The translations under genes were made by a program, and so were the position numbers. The notes beneath the pieces are model-generated. The model was given only the letters and a program-made list of their open reading frames with translations, did not search any database and had not been told where the DNA came from. Positions 1 through 5,439 of a stretch of DNA of 5,439 nt are shown one piece after another (position 1 is the first letter of the stretch; each line of letters begins with the position of its first letter). The DNA comes from Endomicrobium sp. (GTDB taxonomy: Bacteria; Elusimicrobiota; Endomicrobiia; Endomicrobiales; Endomicrobiaceae): contig JAITOH010000003.1 of NCBI GenBank assembly GCA_031290055.1, forward strand, positions 1 through 5,439. The letters run 5' to 3'.

Positions 1-1
1 G

Positions 2-37
2 AATAATTTTGCCTGCGAAGAGGTGAATTTAAGATGA
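2..37 (+). CDS. Possible C-terminal end of an upstream gene (partial)
   Basis: A frame open from the left edge reads NNFACEEVNLR and stops at TGA 35-37. It therefore overlaps the next gene's ATG (34-36) in the ATGA arrangement typical of translationally coupled bacterial genes. A second frame (3-26) reads IILPAKR and stops at TGA 24-26, which would leave a 7-nt gap; it is an equally possible tail. The remaining + frame stops at 4-6. In many bacteria a DUF167 gene follows a yggT-type membrane-protein gene, but too little is visible to assign this tail to any family. Confidence 0.2.
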   Translation, partial: NNFACEEVNLR

Positions 38-297
38 TTATTAAAATTCGGGTTATACTAAACTCCAAAAGAAACGAAGTTGTAAGTAGGGTTGGTTCTA
101 TTTTACGAGTAAAAATTGTTGCTGCTGCTGTTGAAGGTAAAGCTAATGAGGAGTTATGTGATTTTTTATCTGATTTTTTTGATGTTAAAAGATCAATGAT
201 TTTTTTGAGAAAAGGAGAAAGAGGAAGAGAAAAAACAATTGAAATCACCGGACGTTCTGAAGAAGAGCTAAATGAGATACTAGACACAATACCCTAG
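34..297 (+). CDS. DUF167/UPF0235 (YggU-like) family protein
   Basis: A complete 87-residue protein of the DUF167/UPF0235 family (E. coli YggU), small cytoplasmic alpha/beta proteins whose biochemical role is not established. Family signature: LRVKI (24-28), VEGKANEEL (33-41) and FLSDFFDV (44-51), then the G-x-x-x-R-x-K-x-I element (GERGREKTI, 61-69). In the stretch before VEGKAN, where relatives usually have a proline, this protein has AAA (30-32). The start is well supported: AAGAGGTG (18-25) is a strong ribosome binding site 8 nt upstream of ATG, and an in-frame TAA lies at 4-6. The length is close to the usual 85-100 residues. The stop codon lies within the 5' arm of an inverted repeat (293-317), which suggests that this gene closes an upstream operon rather than opening the ileS operon. 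Confidence 0.92.
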   Translation: MIIKIRVILNSKRNEVVSRVGSILRVKIVAAAVEGKANEELCDFLSDFFDVKRSMIFLRKGERGREKTIEITGRSEEELNEILDTIP

Positions 298-324
298 ATG
301 TGTTACAGTGATCTAGGAATTTTT
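293..324 (+). terminator. Weak candidate Rho-independent terminator after the DUF167 gene
   Basis: CCTAGAT (293-299) and ATCTAGG (311-317) are perfect 7-base reverse complements separated by 11 nt. AA and five Ts (320-324) follow. The 5' arm contains the DUF167 stop codon TAG (295-297). With only three G:C pairs, an 11-nt loop and a short T run, this is a weak terminator by E. coli standards, though it could suffice in an AT-rich genome. The 3' arm also holds the AGGA that would serve as ribosome binding site for the mini-ORF at 327, so the hairpin might instead mask that site. Confidence 0.35.
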
Positions 325-350
325 AGATGGTAATAAGCAGTAAATACAAT
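322..350 (+). promoter_or_regulatory. Candidate sigma70-type promoter for ileS
   Basis: TTTAGA (322-327, 4 of 6 matches to TTGACA) and TACAAT (345-350, 5 of 6 matches to TATAAT) are separated by exactly 17 nt. Transcription would start near 357, giving a leader of about 30 nt that includes the ileS ribosome binding site. Its position just after the putative terminator fits a new transcription unit. Such matches arise easily by chance in AT-rich DNA, so this is a candidate only. Confidence 0.35.
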
Positions 351-392
351 GTAAAGATTAAAGTTGTGATTCTTGGAGATAATTTAAAGTGA
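327..392 (+). other. 21-codon mini-ORF overlapping the ileS start
   Basis: An ATG at 327 opens a 21-codon frame that begins MVISSKYNV and ends VVILGDNLK, stopping at TGA 390-392. Its stop overlaps the ileS GTG (389-391) as GTGA, as in translational coupling. AGGA (315-318) lies 8 nt upstream. The frame is closed by TAG (324-326) just before the ATG. It resembles no family I know, has no run of Ile codons or other obvious attenuator signature, and would not be translated if the promoter at 322-350 is the only one used. It could be a coupling leader, a gene remnant or chance. Confidence 0.15.
375..391 (+). promoter_or_regulatory. Ribosome binding site and GTG start of ileS
   Basis: GGAG (375-378) lies 10 nt before GTG 389-391. 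An in-frame TAA at 380-382 rules out any earlier start. The next in-frame ATG (codon 20) would remove the conserved N-terminal TLxLPKTxF element, so GTG is the likely start. Confidence 0.75.
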
Positions 393-3205
393 TAGAAGAG
401 AAAGATTTTTCAAAGACTCTGAGTTTACCTAAAACAGGTTTTCATATGAAGGCAAATTTTTCACAGAGAGGATGTGAGTTTGTTGAGGAATGGGATAAAG
501 AACAACTTTATATTAAACTATGTGAGAAAAATAAAAACAAGAAAAAATTTATTTTGCATGATGGTCCTCCCTATGCAAACGCACATATCCATATAGGAAC
601 TGGGCTTAATAAAGTTTTAAAAGATTTTGTTGTAAAATTTCGTTCCATGTTTGGGAATTATGTTCCTTTTAATCCTGGTTGGGATTGCCATGGTCTTCCA
701 ATCGAGCTTGTTGTTTTAAAGGAAATGAAAACTGATAAAAATAAAGTTGACAAGCTTGTTTTTAGAAAACAAGCTGCTAATTTTGTAAAAAAATTTATTG
801 AAATACAGAAAAACGAATTTAAGAAACTTGGTGTTGTAGCTGATTGGAAACATCCATATCTAACTTTAGATCATAAATATGAATCTTCAATTGTAAAAAT
901 TTTTGTGGATTTAGTAAAAAAAGGATATGTATACAGAAAGAAAAAACCTGTTTATTGGTGTCCGACATGTGAAACAGCTTTGGCAGATGCTGAAGTTGAG
1001 TATGTAAATCATAGTTCAGATTCTATTTTTGTAAAGTTTAGGGTAGTGTCATTTCCAAAAGTATTTAAAACTAATGGAATTGAATTAAAAGATTTTTCAG
1101 TGTTAGCATGGACAACAAATCCATGGACACTCCCTGCGAATATGGCGGTGGCATTTAATGGACACTCCGACTATGTTGCTGTGGTTTATAAGTTCGAAAA
1201 TTTTAGAGAGGAGAAACTTATAATTGCGAAAGCTTTGGCCGAAAATATTAAAAATAGGATAAAAGCTATAAATTTTGAAACTATTTTTGAAGCTAAAGGA
1301 GCTGATTTTGTAGGTATAAAATGCGAAAATCCATTATTTTTGAACAAACAGTCTCAGGGTGTCATTGCTGATTTTGTAAGCATAAAAGATGGGACTGGTA
1401 TAGTACATATAGCTCCGGGTCATGGGCAAGAGGATTATCAAGTAGGCTTAGAGTACGGTTTTGAAATTATATCCTTTGTTAATGGCAAAGGCTTGTATAC
1501 AAAAGAAGTCTTGGGGTTTGAAAACGTACATATTTTTGAAGCAAACAGTTTGATAATAAACAAACTTAAGGAAGAAGGAAAAATTCTTGCAAATTTGAAA
1601 CTAAACCACTCTTATCCGCATTGTTGGAGGTGTAGAAAGCCTATAATTTTTAGGGCCACTCCTCAGTGGTTTTTGTCTTTAGAATGCAGGGATTTGAGAA
1701 AAAGGATGTTACAGTTAATTAAAAATATCAATTGGATTCCAAGTTACGGTGAAAACAGAATAACCTCAATGTTAAAAAGTCGTCCTGATTGGTGTTTGAG
1801 TCGCCAACGTTTATGGGGAGTACCTATACCAGTATTCTACTGTATAAATTGCGATGAGCCACTTCTTGATATTAAAATTATGGATAGGATATCTACGTTG
1901 TTTAATGAAAGAGGATCTGATTCATGGTTTGAAATGACTGAAAAAGAACTCTTGAATGGAATTAATGCCAAATGTTCTTTGTGTAATTCTGTGGATTTTA
2001 GAAAGGAGCATGATATATTTGATGTGTGGTTTGATTCGGGTGCTTCTTATGAAGCTGTTTTATCAAGTGGGAATTATAAAGATTTAGAATTTCCTGCAGA
2101 TTTATATCTTGAAGGCAGTGATCAACATCGCGGATGGTTCCAAACTTCTTTTATATTGTCTTTAGCGACAAAAGAAAAAGTTCCGTATAAAAGTGTTTTG
2201 ACTCATGGCTTTGTTGTTGATGGACATGGGAAAAAAATGTCAAAGTCGTTAGGAAATTTTATGTTAAGCGACCAATTGATAAATAAATATGGGGCTGATA
2301 TAATTCGTTTTTGGATAGCTTCGAGTGATTATAAAGAAGATATCAAAATATCTGACGATATTGTAAAAGGTTTAAGCGATGTTTACAGAAAAATTAGGAA
2401 TACTATAAGGTTTTTGCTTGGAAATCTATGGGATTTTGATACTAAAAAAAGTTTGTTTTTTAAGGACATGTGTGAGATAGATAAATATGCGTTGAGTAGA
2501 CTTCAGCAACTTATATCATGTGTGATAGATAATTATAAAAGTTATGAGTTTCATAAAGTTACTAAGGTAATAAATAATTTTTGTACAGTATTTTTGAGTG
2601 GATTTTACCTTGGTGCTTTGAAAGATACTCTTTATTGTGATAGGAAAGACAGTAAGGAAAGGTTAAGTGCGCAAAGTGCAATGTTTGAAATTTGTTCTGT
2701 TATAATAAAACTTATATCACCGATTCTTTCTTTTACAGCTGAGGAAGCTTGGAGGGAAATGAAGAATTTACAAACTAAATCTTGTGGACAACAACAAAGA
2801 TTATCTTCATCAATTTTCCTTACAGATTTTCCACTAGTAGATAAAAATTATATTCTTCAAAGTAAGGTATTTGAAAAATGGGAAAAAATTTTTGATATAA
2901 GGAAAAAAGTATTGTCCTCTTGCGAAAGTCTAAGACAGAACAAGATTATAGGTTCGATTTCTGAGGCTTCCTTAATTATAATGTGTGGGCAAAAATATAG
3001 TGACCTTTTCGAAGATTTAAGGACTTTAAATCTAGCTTTAGGTAGTTATGATATAAGTTATAGTTTTTTAGAAAAAAAAGATGGCGTGATACACATAGAA
3101 GCTTCAAAGTCAAACTATGAGAAGTGTATGAGATGTTGGAGGCATATTGACAATATAAAAGATGGATTATGCCTAAGATGTAGGGGTGCTATTAATTATA
3201 GGTGA
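389..3205 (+). CDS. ileS: Isoleucyl-tRNA synthetase (IleRS)
   Basis: A complete 938-residue class Ia aminoacyl-tRNA synthetase that charges tRNA-Ile in the cytoplasm and hydrolyses mischarged Val-tRNA-Ile. The N-terminus has TLSLPKTGF (10-18). The HIGH-type motif lies in PPYANAHIHIGTGLNK (60-75) and reads HIGT; GWDCHGLPIE follows at 97-106. The CP1 editing domain carries WTTNPWTLPAN (241-251) and GTGIVHIAPGHGQEDY (335-350), including the conserved editing aspartate (D349). The catalytic half resumes with DWCLSRQRLWGVPIP (467-481), DVWFDSGAS (545-553), LEGSDQHRGWFQ (574-585) and KMSKS (616-620). An anticodon-binding helical domain follows. The C-terminus has a four-cysteine zinc site (C913, C916, C928, C931), and more CxxC pairs occur at C191/C194, C412/C415, C485/C488 and C529/C532. 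The architecture is that of the bacterial, zinc-finger-bearing IleRS. It is full length and intact, and leads the probable ileS-lspA-lgt-rluD operon. TGA is the stop. Confidence 0.98.
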   Translation: MIEEKDFSKTLSLPKTGFHMKANFSQRGCEFVEEWDKEQLYIKLCEKNKNKKKFILHDGPPYANAHIHIGTGLNKVLKDFVVKFRSMFGNYVPFNPGWDCHGLPIELVVLKEMKTDKNKVDKLVFRKQAANFVKKFIEIQKNEFKKLGVVADWKHPYLTLDHKYESSIVKIFVDLVKKGYVYRKKKPVYWCPTCETALADAEVEYVNHSSDSIFVKFRVVSFPKVFKTNGIELKDFSVLAWTTNPWTLPANMAVAFNGHSDYVAVVYKFENFREEKLIIAKALAENIKNRIKAINFETIFEAKGADFVGIKCENPLFLNKQSQGVIADFVSIKDGTGIVHIAPGHGQEDYQVGLEYGFEIISFVNGKGLYTKEVLGFENVHIFEANSLIINKLKEEGKILANLKLNHSYPHCWRCRKPIIFRATPQWFLSLECRDLRKRMLQLIKNINWIPSYGENRITSMLKSRPDWCLSRQRLWGVPIPVFYCINCDEPLLDIKIMDRISTLFNERGSDSWFEMTEKELLNGINAKCSLCNSVDFRKEHDIFDVWFDSGASYEAVLSSGNYKDLEFPADLYLEGSDQHRGWFQTSFILSLATKEKVPYKSVLTHGFVVDGHGKKMSKSLGNFMLSDQLINKYGADIIRFWIASSDYKEDIKISDDIVKGLSDVYRKIRNTIRFLLGNLWDFDTKKSLFFKDMCEIDKYALSRLQQLISCVIDNYKSYEFHKVTKVINNFCTVFLSGFYLGALKDTLYCDRKDSKERLSAQSAMFEICSVIIKLISPILSFTAEEAWREMKNLQTKSCGQQQRLSSSIFLTDFPLVDKNYILQSKVFEKWEKIFDIRKKVLSSCESLRQNKIIGSISEASLIIMCGQKYSDLFEDLRTLNLALGSYDISYSFLEKKDGVIHIEASKSNYEKCMRCWRHIDNIKDGLCLRCRGAINYR

Positions 3206-3236
3206 CTATTATTTAATTTTTTCAAAAAGAGTTTGC

Positions 3237-3257
3237 AAGAGGTTTTATACATAATTG
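3237..3257 (+). promoter_or_regulatory. Ribosome binding site and TTG start of lspA
   Basis: AAGAGGT (3237-3243) precedes TTG 3255-3257 by about 12 nt, a slightly long spacing. An in-frame TAA (3252-3254) lies directly before the TTG, so nothing earlier is possible. The next ATG (3285) would delete half of the first membrane helix, leaving only MLLLDQLTK. The TTG start gives the usual LspA N-terminus. Confidence 0.65.
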
Positions 3258-3722
3258 AAACTTCCTTTATTTCTAAGTGTGGTCATGTTGTTATTAGATC
3301 AGTTGACGAAATTTTTGGTAAATAAATTTATTCTTAATGATTCTTGTGTAAGAGTTATTTCGTCTCTCTGTTTGCTTAATATTGTGAATGTTCGTAATAG
3401 TGGGATGACTTTCGGTTTACTTCGAGGTGGAAATTGTTGGTTTGTCTTTTTTTCAATTTTATTTTTGAGTCCTACAATAATTTGGATTTATAAAAAATGG
3501 GATAAATTTCATGGAATTCAAAGATATGCTTTTTGCCTTATTGTTGCTGGAGGTTTAAGTAATTTCGTAGATAGACTGATGTACAATGCAGTCATTGATT
3601 TTTTGGATTTTGGTATTAATTCTCTGAGGTGGCCTTCGTTTAACTTGGCCGATTCTTGTATCTGTGTAGCTGTAATTCTAATTTTGTTTGATATTACATC
3701 ATCGCATAAAAAAAATGTTTAG
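3255..3722 (+). CDS. lspA: Lipoprotein signal peptidase (signal peptidase II)
   Basis: A 155-residue polytopic inner-membrane aspartyl protease that cleaves the signal peptide of lipoproteins after Lgt has lipidated the lipobox cysteine. Four membrane segments can be traced at about 4-23, 61-79, 91-108 and 131-148. Family motifs: LLLDQLTK (12-19) in helix 1, NVRNSGMTFGLLRG (45-58), AGGLSNFVDRL (98-108), and VIDFLDF (113-119) followed by FNLADS (129-134). The catalytic aspartates are D115 and D133 by analogy with characterised LspA. Many relatives have GAAF where this protein has GMTF (50-53). Length is normal for the family. It starts with TTG, lies 49 nt after ileS and 28 nt before lgt, and ileS-lspA linkage is common in bacteria. 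No promoter is evident in the ileS-lspA gap, so cotranscription is likely. Confidence 0.96.
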   Translation: MKLPLFLSVVMLLLDQLTKFLVNKFILNDSCVRVISSLCLLNIVNVRNSGMTFGLLRGGNCWFVFFSILFLSPTIIWIYKKWDKFHGIQRYAFCLIVAGGLSNFVDRLMYNAVIDFLDFGINSLRWPSFNLADSCICVAVILILFDITSSHKKNV

Positions 3723-3750
3723 AGTTGAGACATTTTAAAGAGTGTGAAAT

Positions 3751-4506
3751 ATGTATCCAATTCTTCTCAATTTTGGGTTTATTACTATTTATTCTTATGG
3801 TTTATTTGTTGCAGTAGCTCTTATTGCGGCAACTTATTATAGCTCATATTCAATAAAAACATCAAAAAAAAAGTTAATTTCCCAAGATGAACTACATTTT
3901 TTGATTATATATGTTTTTATTTTAGCTTTGGCAGGAGGAAGACTTTTTTATGTTTTTACAGATATGGGGGAGTTTGTTTTAGAACCTCTTAATATTTTTA
4001 AATTGTGGCATGGTGGGTTTGTTTATTATGGAGGATTTATTAGTGCATTAATTTTTCTTTTTGTGCACACAAGAAAAAAAAAAATGTTGTTCCTTAAACT
4101 GTGTGATTTTTTTGCTCCAGTTTTAGCTCTGGCTCACGCTATAGGTAGAATTGGTTGCTTTTTTGCTGGATGCTGTTACGGTAAACATAGCAGTCTTCCT
4201 TGGTCTGTAGTATTTATGGATAAAAATTCTTTGGCTATAAGAGGAGAACATTTACATCCGACACAGCTTTACGAAGCTTTAGCAAATTTTTTACTATTTA
4301 TATTTTTACATTTTTATTCCAAGAAAGAAAACAGAGCAGGAATGATTTTTGGAAGTTACCTTATGATTTATACTGTTTTGAGATTTATTATTGAATTTTT
4401 TCGTAACGATTATAGAGGGGGCATTTTTTTTTATTTTTCCATTTCGCAAGTAATATCTATTTTTTTATTTATAACTGGAGTTTATGTAGTATGCAAGAAA
4501 AAATAA
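3751..4506 (+). CDS. lgt: Phosphatidylglycerol-prolipoprotein diacylglyceryl transferase
   Basis: A 251-residue multi-pass inner-membrane enzyme that transfers diacylglycerol from phosphatidylglycerol to the lipobox cysteine of prelipoproteins, the first step of lipoprotein maturation. About seven membrane segments are visible. Motifs: YSYGLFVAV (14-22), GGRLFYV (62-68), HGGFVYYGGFISA (87-99), GRIGCFFAGCCYG (132-144, the Lgt signature), HPTQLYEAL (169-177) and RFIIEFFRND (211-220). Relative to E. coli Lgt, the signature asparagine is C136 and the histidine of the HGG motif is Y93, while the signature arginine (R133) and the late arginine (R218) are kept. ATG at 3751 is preceded by a weak AAAGAG site (3737-3742), and an in-frame TGA lies at 3745-3747. 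The gene carries unusually long homopolymers (nine A at 3864-3872, eleven A at 4074-4084, nine T at 4424-4432). Its 3' end overlaps rluD by 16 nt. Confidence 0.96.
   Translation: MYPILLNFGFITIYSYGLFVAVALIAATYYSSYSIKTSKKKLISQDELHFLIIYVFILALAGGRLFYVFTDMGEFVLEPLNIFKLWHGGFVYYGGFISALIFLFVHTRKKKMLFLKLCDFFAPVLALAHAIGRIGCFFAGCCYGKHSSLPWSVVFMDKNSLAIRGEHLHPTQLYEALANFLLFIFLHFYSKKENRAGMIFGSYLMIYTVLRFIIEFFRNDYRGGIFFYFSISQVISIFLFITGVYVVCKKK
4074..4084 (+). repeat. Eleven-A homopolymer inside lgt
   Basis: Eleven consecutive A residues encode the lysines of TRKKKM in a short basic loop between two membrane helices of Lgt. It is the longest single-base run noticed in the window. Runs of this length in AT-rich genomes are known sites of polymerase slippage and of sequencing error. 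The reading frame is intact as given. Confidence 0.9.
4477..4493 (+). promoter_or_regulatory. Ribosome binding site of rluD within lgt
   Basis: GGAG (4477-4480) lies 10 nt upstream of ATG 4491 and sits inside the lgt coding region. rluD starts before lgt ends, which implies translational coupling of the two genes. Confidence 0.65.
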
Positions 4507-5438
4507 TATATAAAAAAATTGAAAATGTAAGAGTGGATTCTTATTTAGCTTCAAAATATAAGAAGTATTCGCGTTCTTATATTCAAAAGCTTATAAGTAG
4601 GCAAAGAGTTTTAGTGAATGATAGAGTTGTTAATTCAAATCGAAAATTAAAATACGATGATGTTGTAAAAATTGAATTTGGAAAAGAGAAAGAACTCCAA
4701 ATTGACTCTAGTAAAATAGAATTAGACATAGTATATGAAGATGTTGATATTATTGTTGTAAATAAACGATCTGGTATTGTAGTTCACCCTTCGTGTGGTC
4801 ATTTGTCGGGAACTTTATTTGATGCCCTAGTTGAACGTTCCGGAGGGAAATACACCCCATACTTAGTTCATAGATTAGATAAATGCACTTCAGGAATCAT
4901 TATTTTTGCAAAGAATGAGGAGTCTAAACTAAGTATTTCATGGCAATTCCGAAAAAGAGTTGTAAAAAAAATTTATTACGCTATAGTTAAAGGTACTATT
5001 GTTGAAAATTATGGAATAATAAAAGCTCCTATTGGAAGATCTCCACAGAATAGAAAACTTATGTCTGTAAATTTTTTCGCAAAAAAAATAGCTGTTACTA
5101 AGTTTAAAGTTATTGGTAGGGGAGATGATTACACTCTAATAGAAGTAAGGATTTTTACTGGTAGAACTCATCAAATAAGAGTTCATATGAACTATATAAA
5201 TCGGCCTATTATAGGTGATAGGCAGTATGGTGGATATGAAAAAATTGAAGGGAAAATTTACAATAGACCGTTACTTCATGCTCATAGTATAACCTTTATA
5301 CATCCAAAAACTTATAAGACAATTGGATTCACTGTAGAACTTCCAAGTGACATGAAAGAGATTTTTAAAAAATATTCTGAAAAATTTTATTTTTTAATAT
5401 GCTTTGTTCCGAGTTGTTTCTTTTCAATAGCTTTATAG
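4491..5438 (+). CDS. rluD: RluA/RluD-family 23S rRNA pseudouridine synthase
   Basis: A 315-residue enzyme that isomerises uridines to pseudouridine in 23S rRNA; RluD itself modifies the helix 69 loop. An N-terminal S4 RNA-binding domain spans about 12-62 (VRVDSYLASKY, then IQKLISRQRVLVNDRVV). The catalytic domain contains GIVVHPS (95-101) and HRLDKCTSG (127-135), whose D130 is the catalytic aspartate, followed by IYYAIVKG (161-168), GRTHQIRVHM (224-233), IIGDRQYG (240-247) and LLHAHSITF (261-269). The RLDK motif is followed by C132 where many relatives have D or E. Family similarity ends near PSDMKEIFKKY (285-295). The remaining 20 residues end in a hydrophobic tail (FYFLICFVPSCFFSIAL) that is unusual for the family. 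Which RluA-family member this is (RluD, RluC or another) cannot be settled from sequence alone; RluD is the best guess because of length and motif set. It is the last visible gene of the operon. Confidence 0.88.
   Translation: MQEKIIYKKIENVRVDSYLASKYKKYSRSYIQKLISRQRVLVNDRVVNSNRKLKYDDVVKIEFGKEKELQIDSSKIELDIVYEDVDIIVVNKRSGIVVHPSCGHLSGTLFDALVERSGGKYTPYLVHRLDKCTSGIIIFAKNEESKLSISWQFRKRVVKKIYYAIVKGTIVENYGIIKAPIGRSPQNRKLMSVNFFAKKIAVTKFKVIGRGDDYTLIEVRIFTGRTHQIRVHMNYINRPIIGDRQYGGYEKIEGKIYNRPLLHAHSITFIHPKTYKTIGFTVELPSDMKEIFKKYSEKFYFLICFVPSCFFSIAL
5387..5437 (-). CDS. Possible C-terminal end of a convergent gene (partial)
   Basis: On the - strand a frame entering from the right edge reads YKAIEKKQLGTKHIKK and stops at TAA (complement of 5387-5389). 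The composition (lysine-rich, mixed hydrophilic and aliphatic) looks like a normal soluble protein C-terminus, whereas the overlapping + frame (the rluD tail) looks unnatural. It is only 16 codons, so it could be chance. No family can be assigned. Confidence 0.25.
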   Translation of the reverse strand, partial: YKAIEKKQLGTKHIKK

Positions 5439-5439
5439 A

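Noticed and set aside
117..136. GTT/GCT trinucleotide repetition in the DUF167 gene
   Set aside because: It is only a short run encoding VAAAVE next to the family motif; no repeat unit extends beyond it.
298..388. T-box riboswitch upstream of ileS
   Set aside because: The gap is only 91 nt and has no T-box core (AGGGTGGNACCGCG-like sequence), no specifier stem and no strong antiterminator/terminator pair.
446..448. ATG at IleRS codon 20 as the true start
   Set aside because: It would delete TLSLPKTGF, which is conserved at the N-terminus of IleRS, whereas the GTG at 389 has a GGAG site at workable spacing.
3206..3254. Terminator or separate lspA promoter in the ileS-lspA gap
   Set aside because: TTTTTTCAAAAA is self-complementary but leaves no usable loop or G:C stem. 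TTGCAA and TATACA are present but only 7 nt apart, too close for a promoter.
3203..3257. TGA read as tryptophan (code 4), extending ileS toward lspA
   Set aside because: The C-terminal zinc site is complete just before the TGA, tryptophans throughout are TGG, and no gene has an internal in-frame TGA.
5365..5439. Second - strand open frame at the right edge (about 24 codons)
   Set aside because: It overlaps deeper into the conserved part of rluD and has a less convincing composition (asparagine, lysine and isoleucine of an AT-rich random frame).
1..5439. Mobile element, CRISPR array, tRNA/rRNA or novel multi-gene system
   Set aside because: No transposase, terminal inverted repeats, spaced direct repeats or RNA-gene signatures were seen. 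Coding density is high and all complete genes belong to known housekeeping families.

Overview
The window is a compact, AT-rich stretch of bacterial chromosome (roughly 30% G+C by eye) with five complete protein genes, all on the + strand. In order they are a small DUF167/YggU-family protein, isoleucyl-tRNA synthetase (ileS), signal peptidase II (lspA), prolipoprotein diacylglyceryl transferase (lgt) and an RluD-type 23S rRNA pseudouridine synthase. No RNA gene, mobile element, CRISPR array or recognisable defence or secondary-metabolism system is visible. I did not find a new multi-gene system. The interest lies in small-scale features at the gene boundaries and in a few residue changes.

Organism: the lspA-lgt lipoprotein genes, the long homopolymer runs and the low G+C point to an AT-rich bacterium, probably a diderm and possibly host-associated. 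The Lgt motif GRIGCFFAGCCYG, with the order DUF167-ileS-lspA-lgt-rluD, reminds me of Elusimicrobiota/Endomicrobium-like genomes. That placement is an impression from memory, not something the sequence proves. TGA is used as a stop (end of ileS) and no gene has an internal TGA, so the standard bacterial code applies.

Layout: positions 1-37 probably hold the last codons of an upstream gene that overlaps the DUF167 start. The DUF167 gene (34-297) ends inside a 7-bp inverted repeat followed by five Ts, a weak candidate terminator. A candidate promoter (322-350) follows directly, so a transcript boundary may fall here, with ileS opening a new operon. A 21-codon mini-ORF (327-392) overlaps the GTG start of ileS by 4 nt. 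From ileS on, the genes are tightly packed: a 49-nt gap to lspA (TTG start), a 28-nt gap to lgt, then a 16-nt overlap between lgt and rluD. This looks like one operon, ileS-lspA-lgt-rluD. At the right edge, the last 50 bases of rluD encode an odd hydrophobic tail and carry, on the opposite strand, a lysine-rich frame that may be the end of a convergent gene.

Together the genes cover translation (tRNA charging, rRNA modification) and two successive steps of lipoprotein maturation at the inner membrane. Lgt adds diacylglycerol to the lipobox cysteine, then LspA cuts off the signal peptide.
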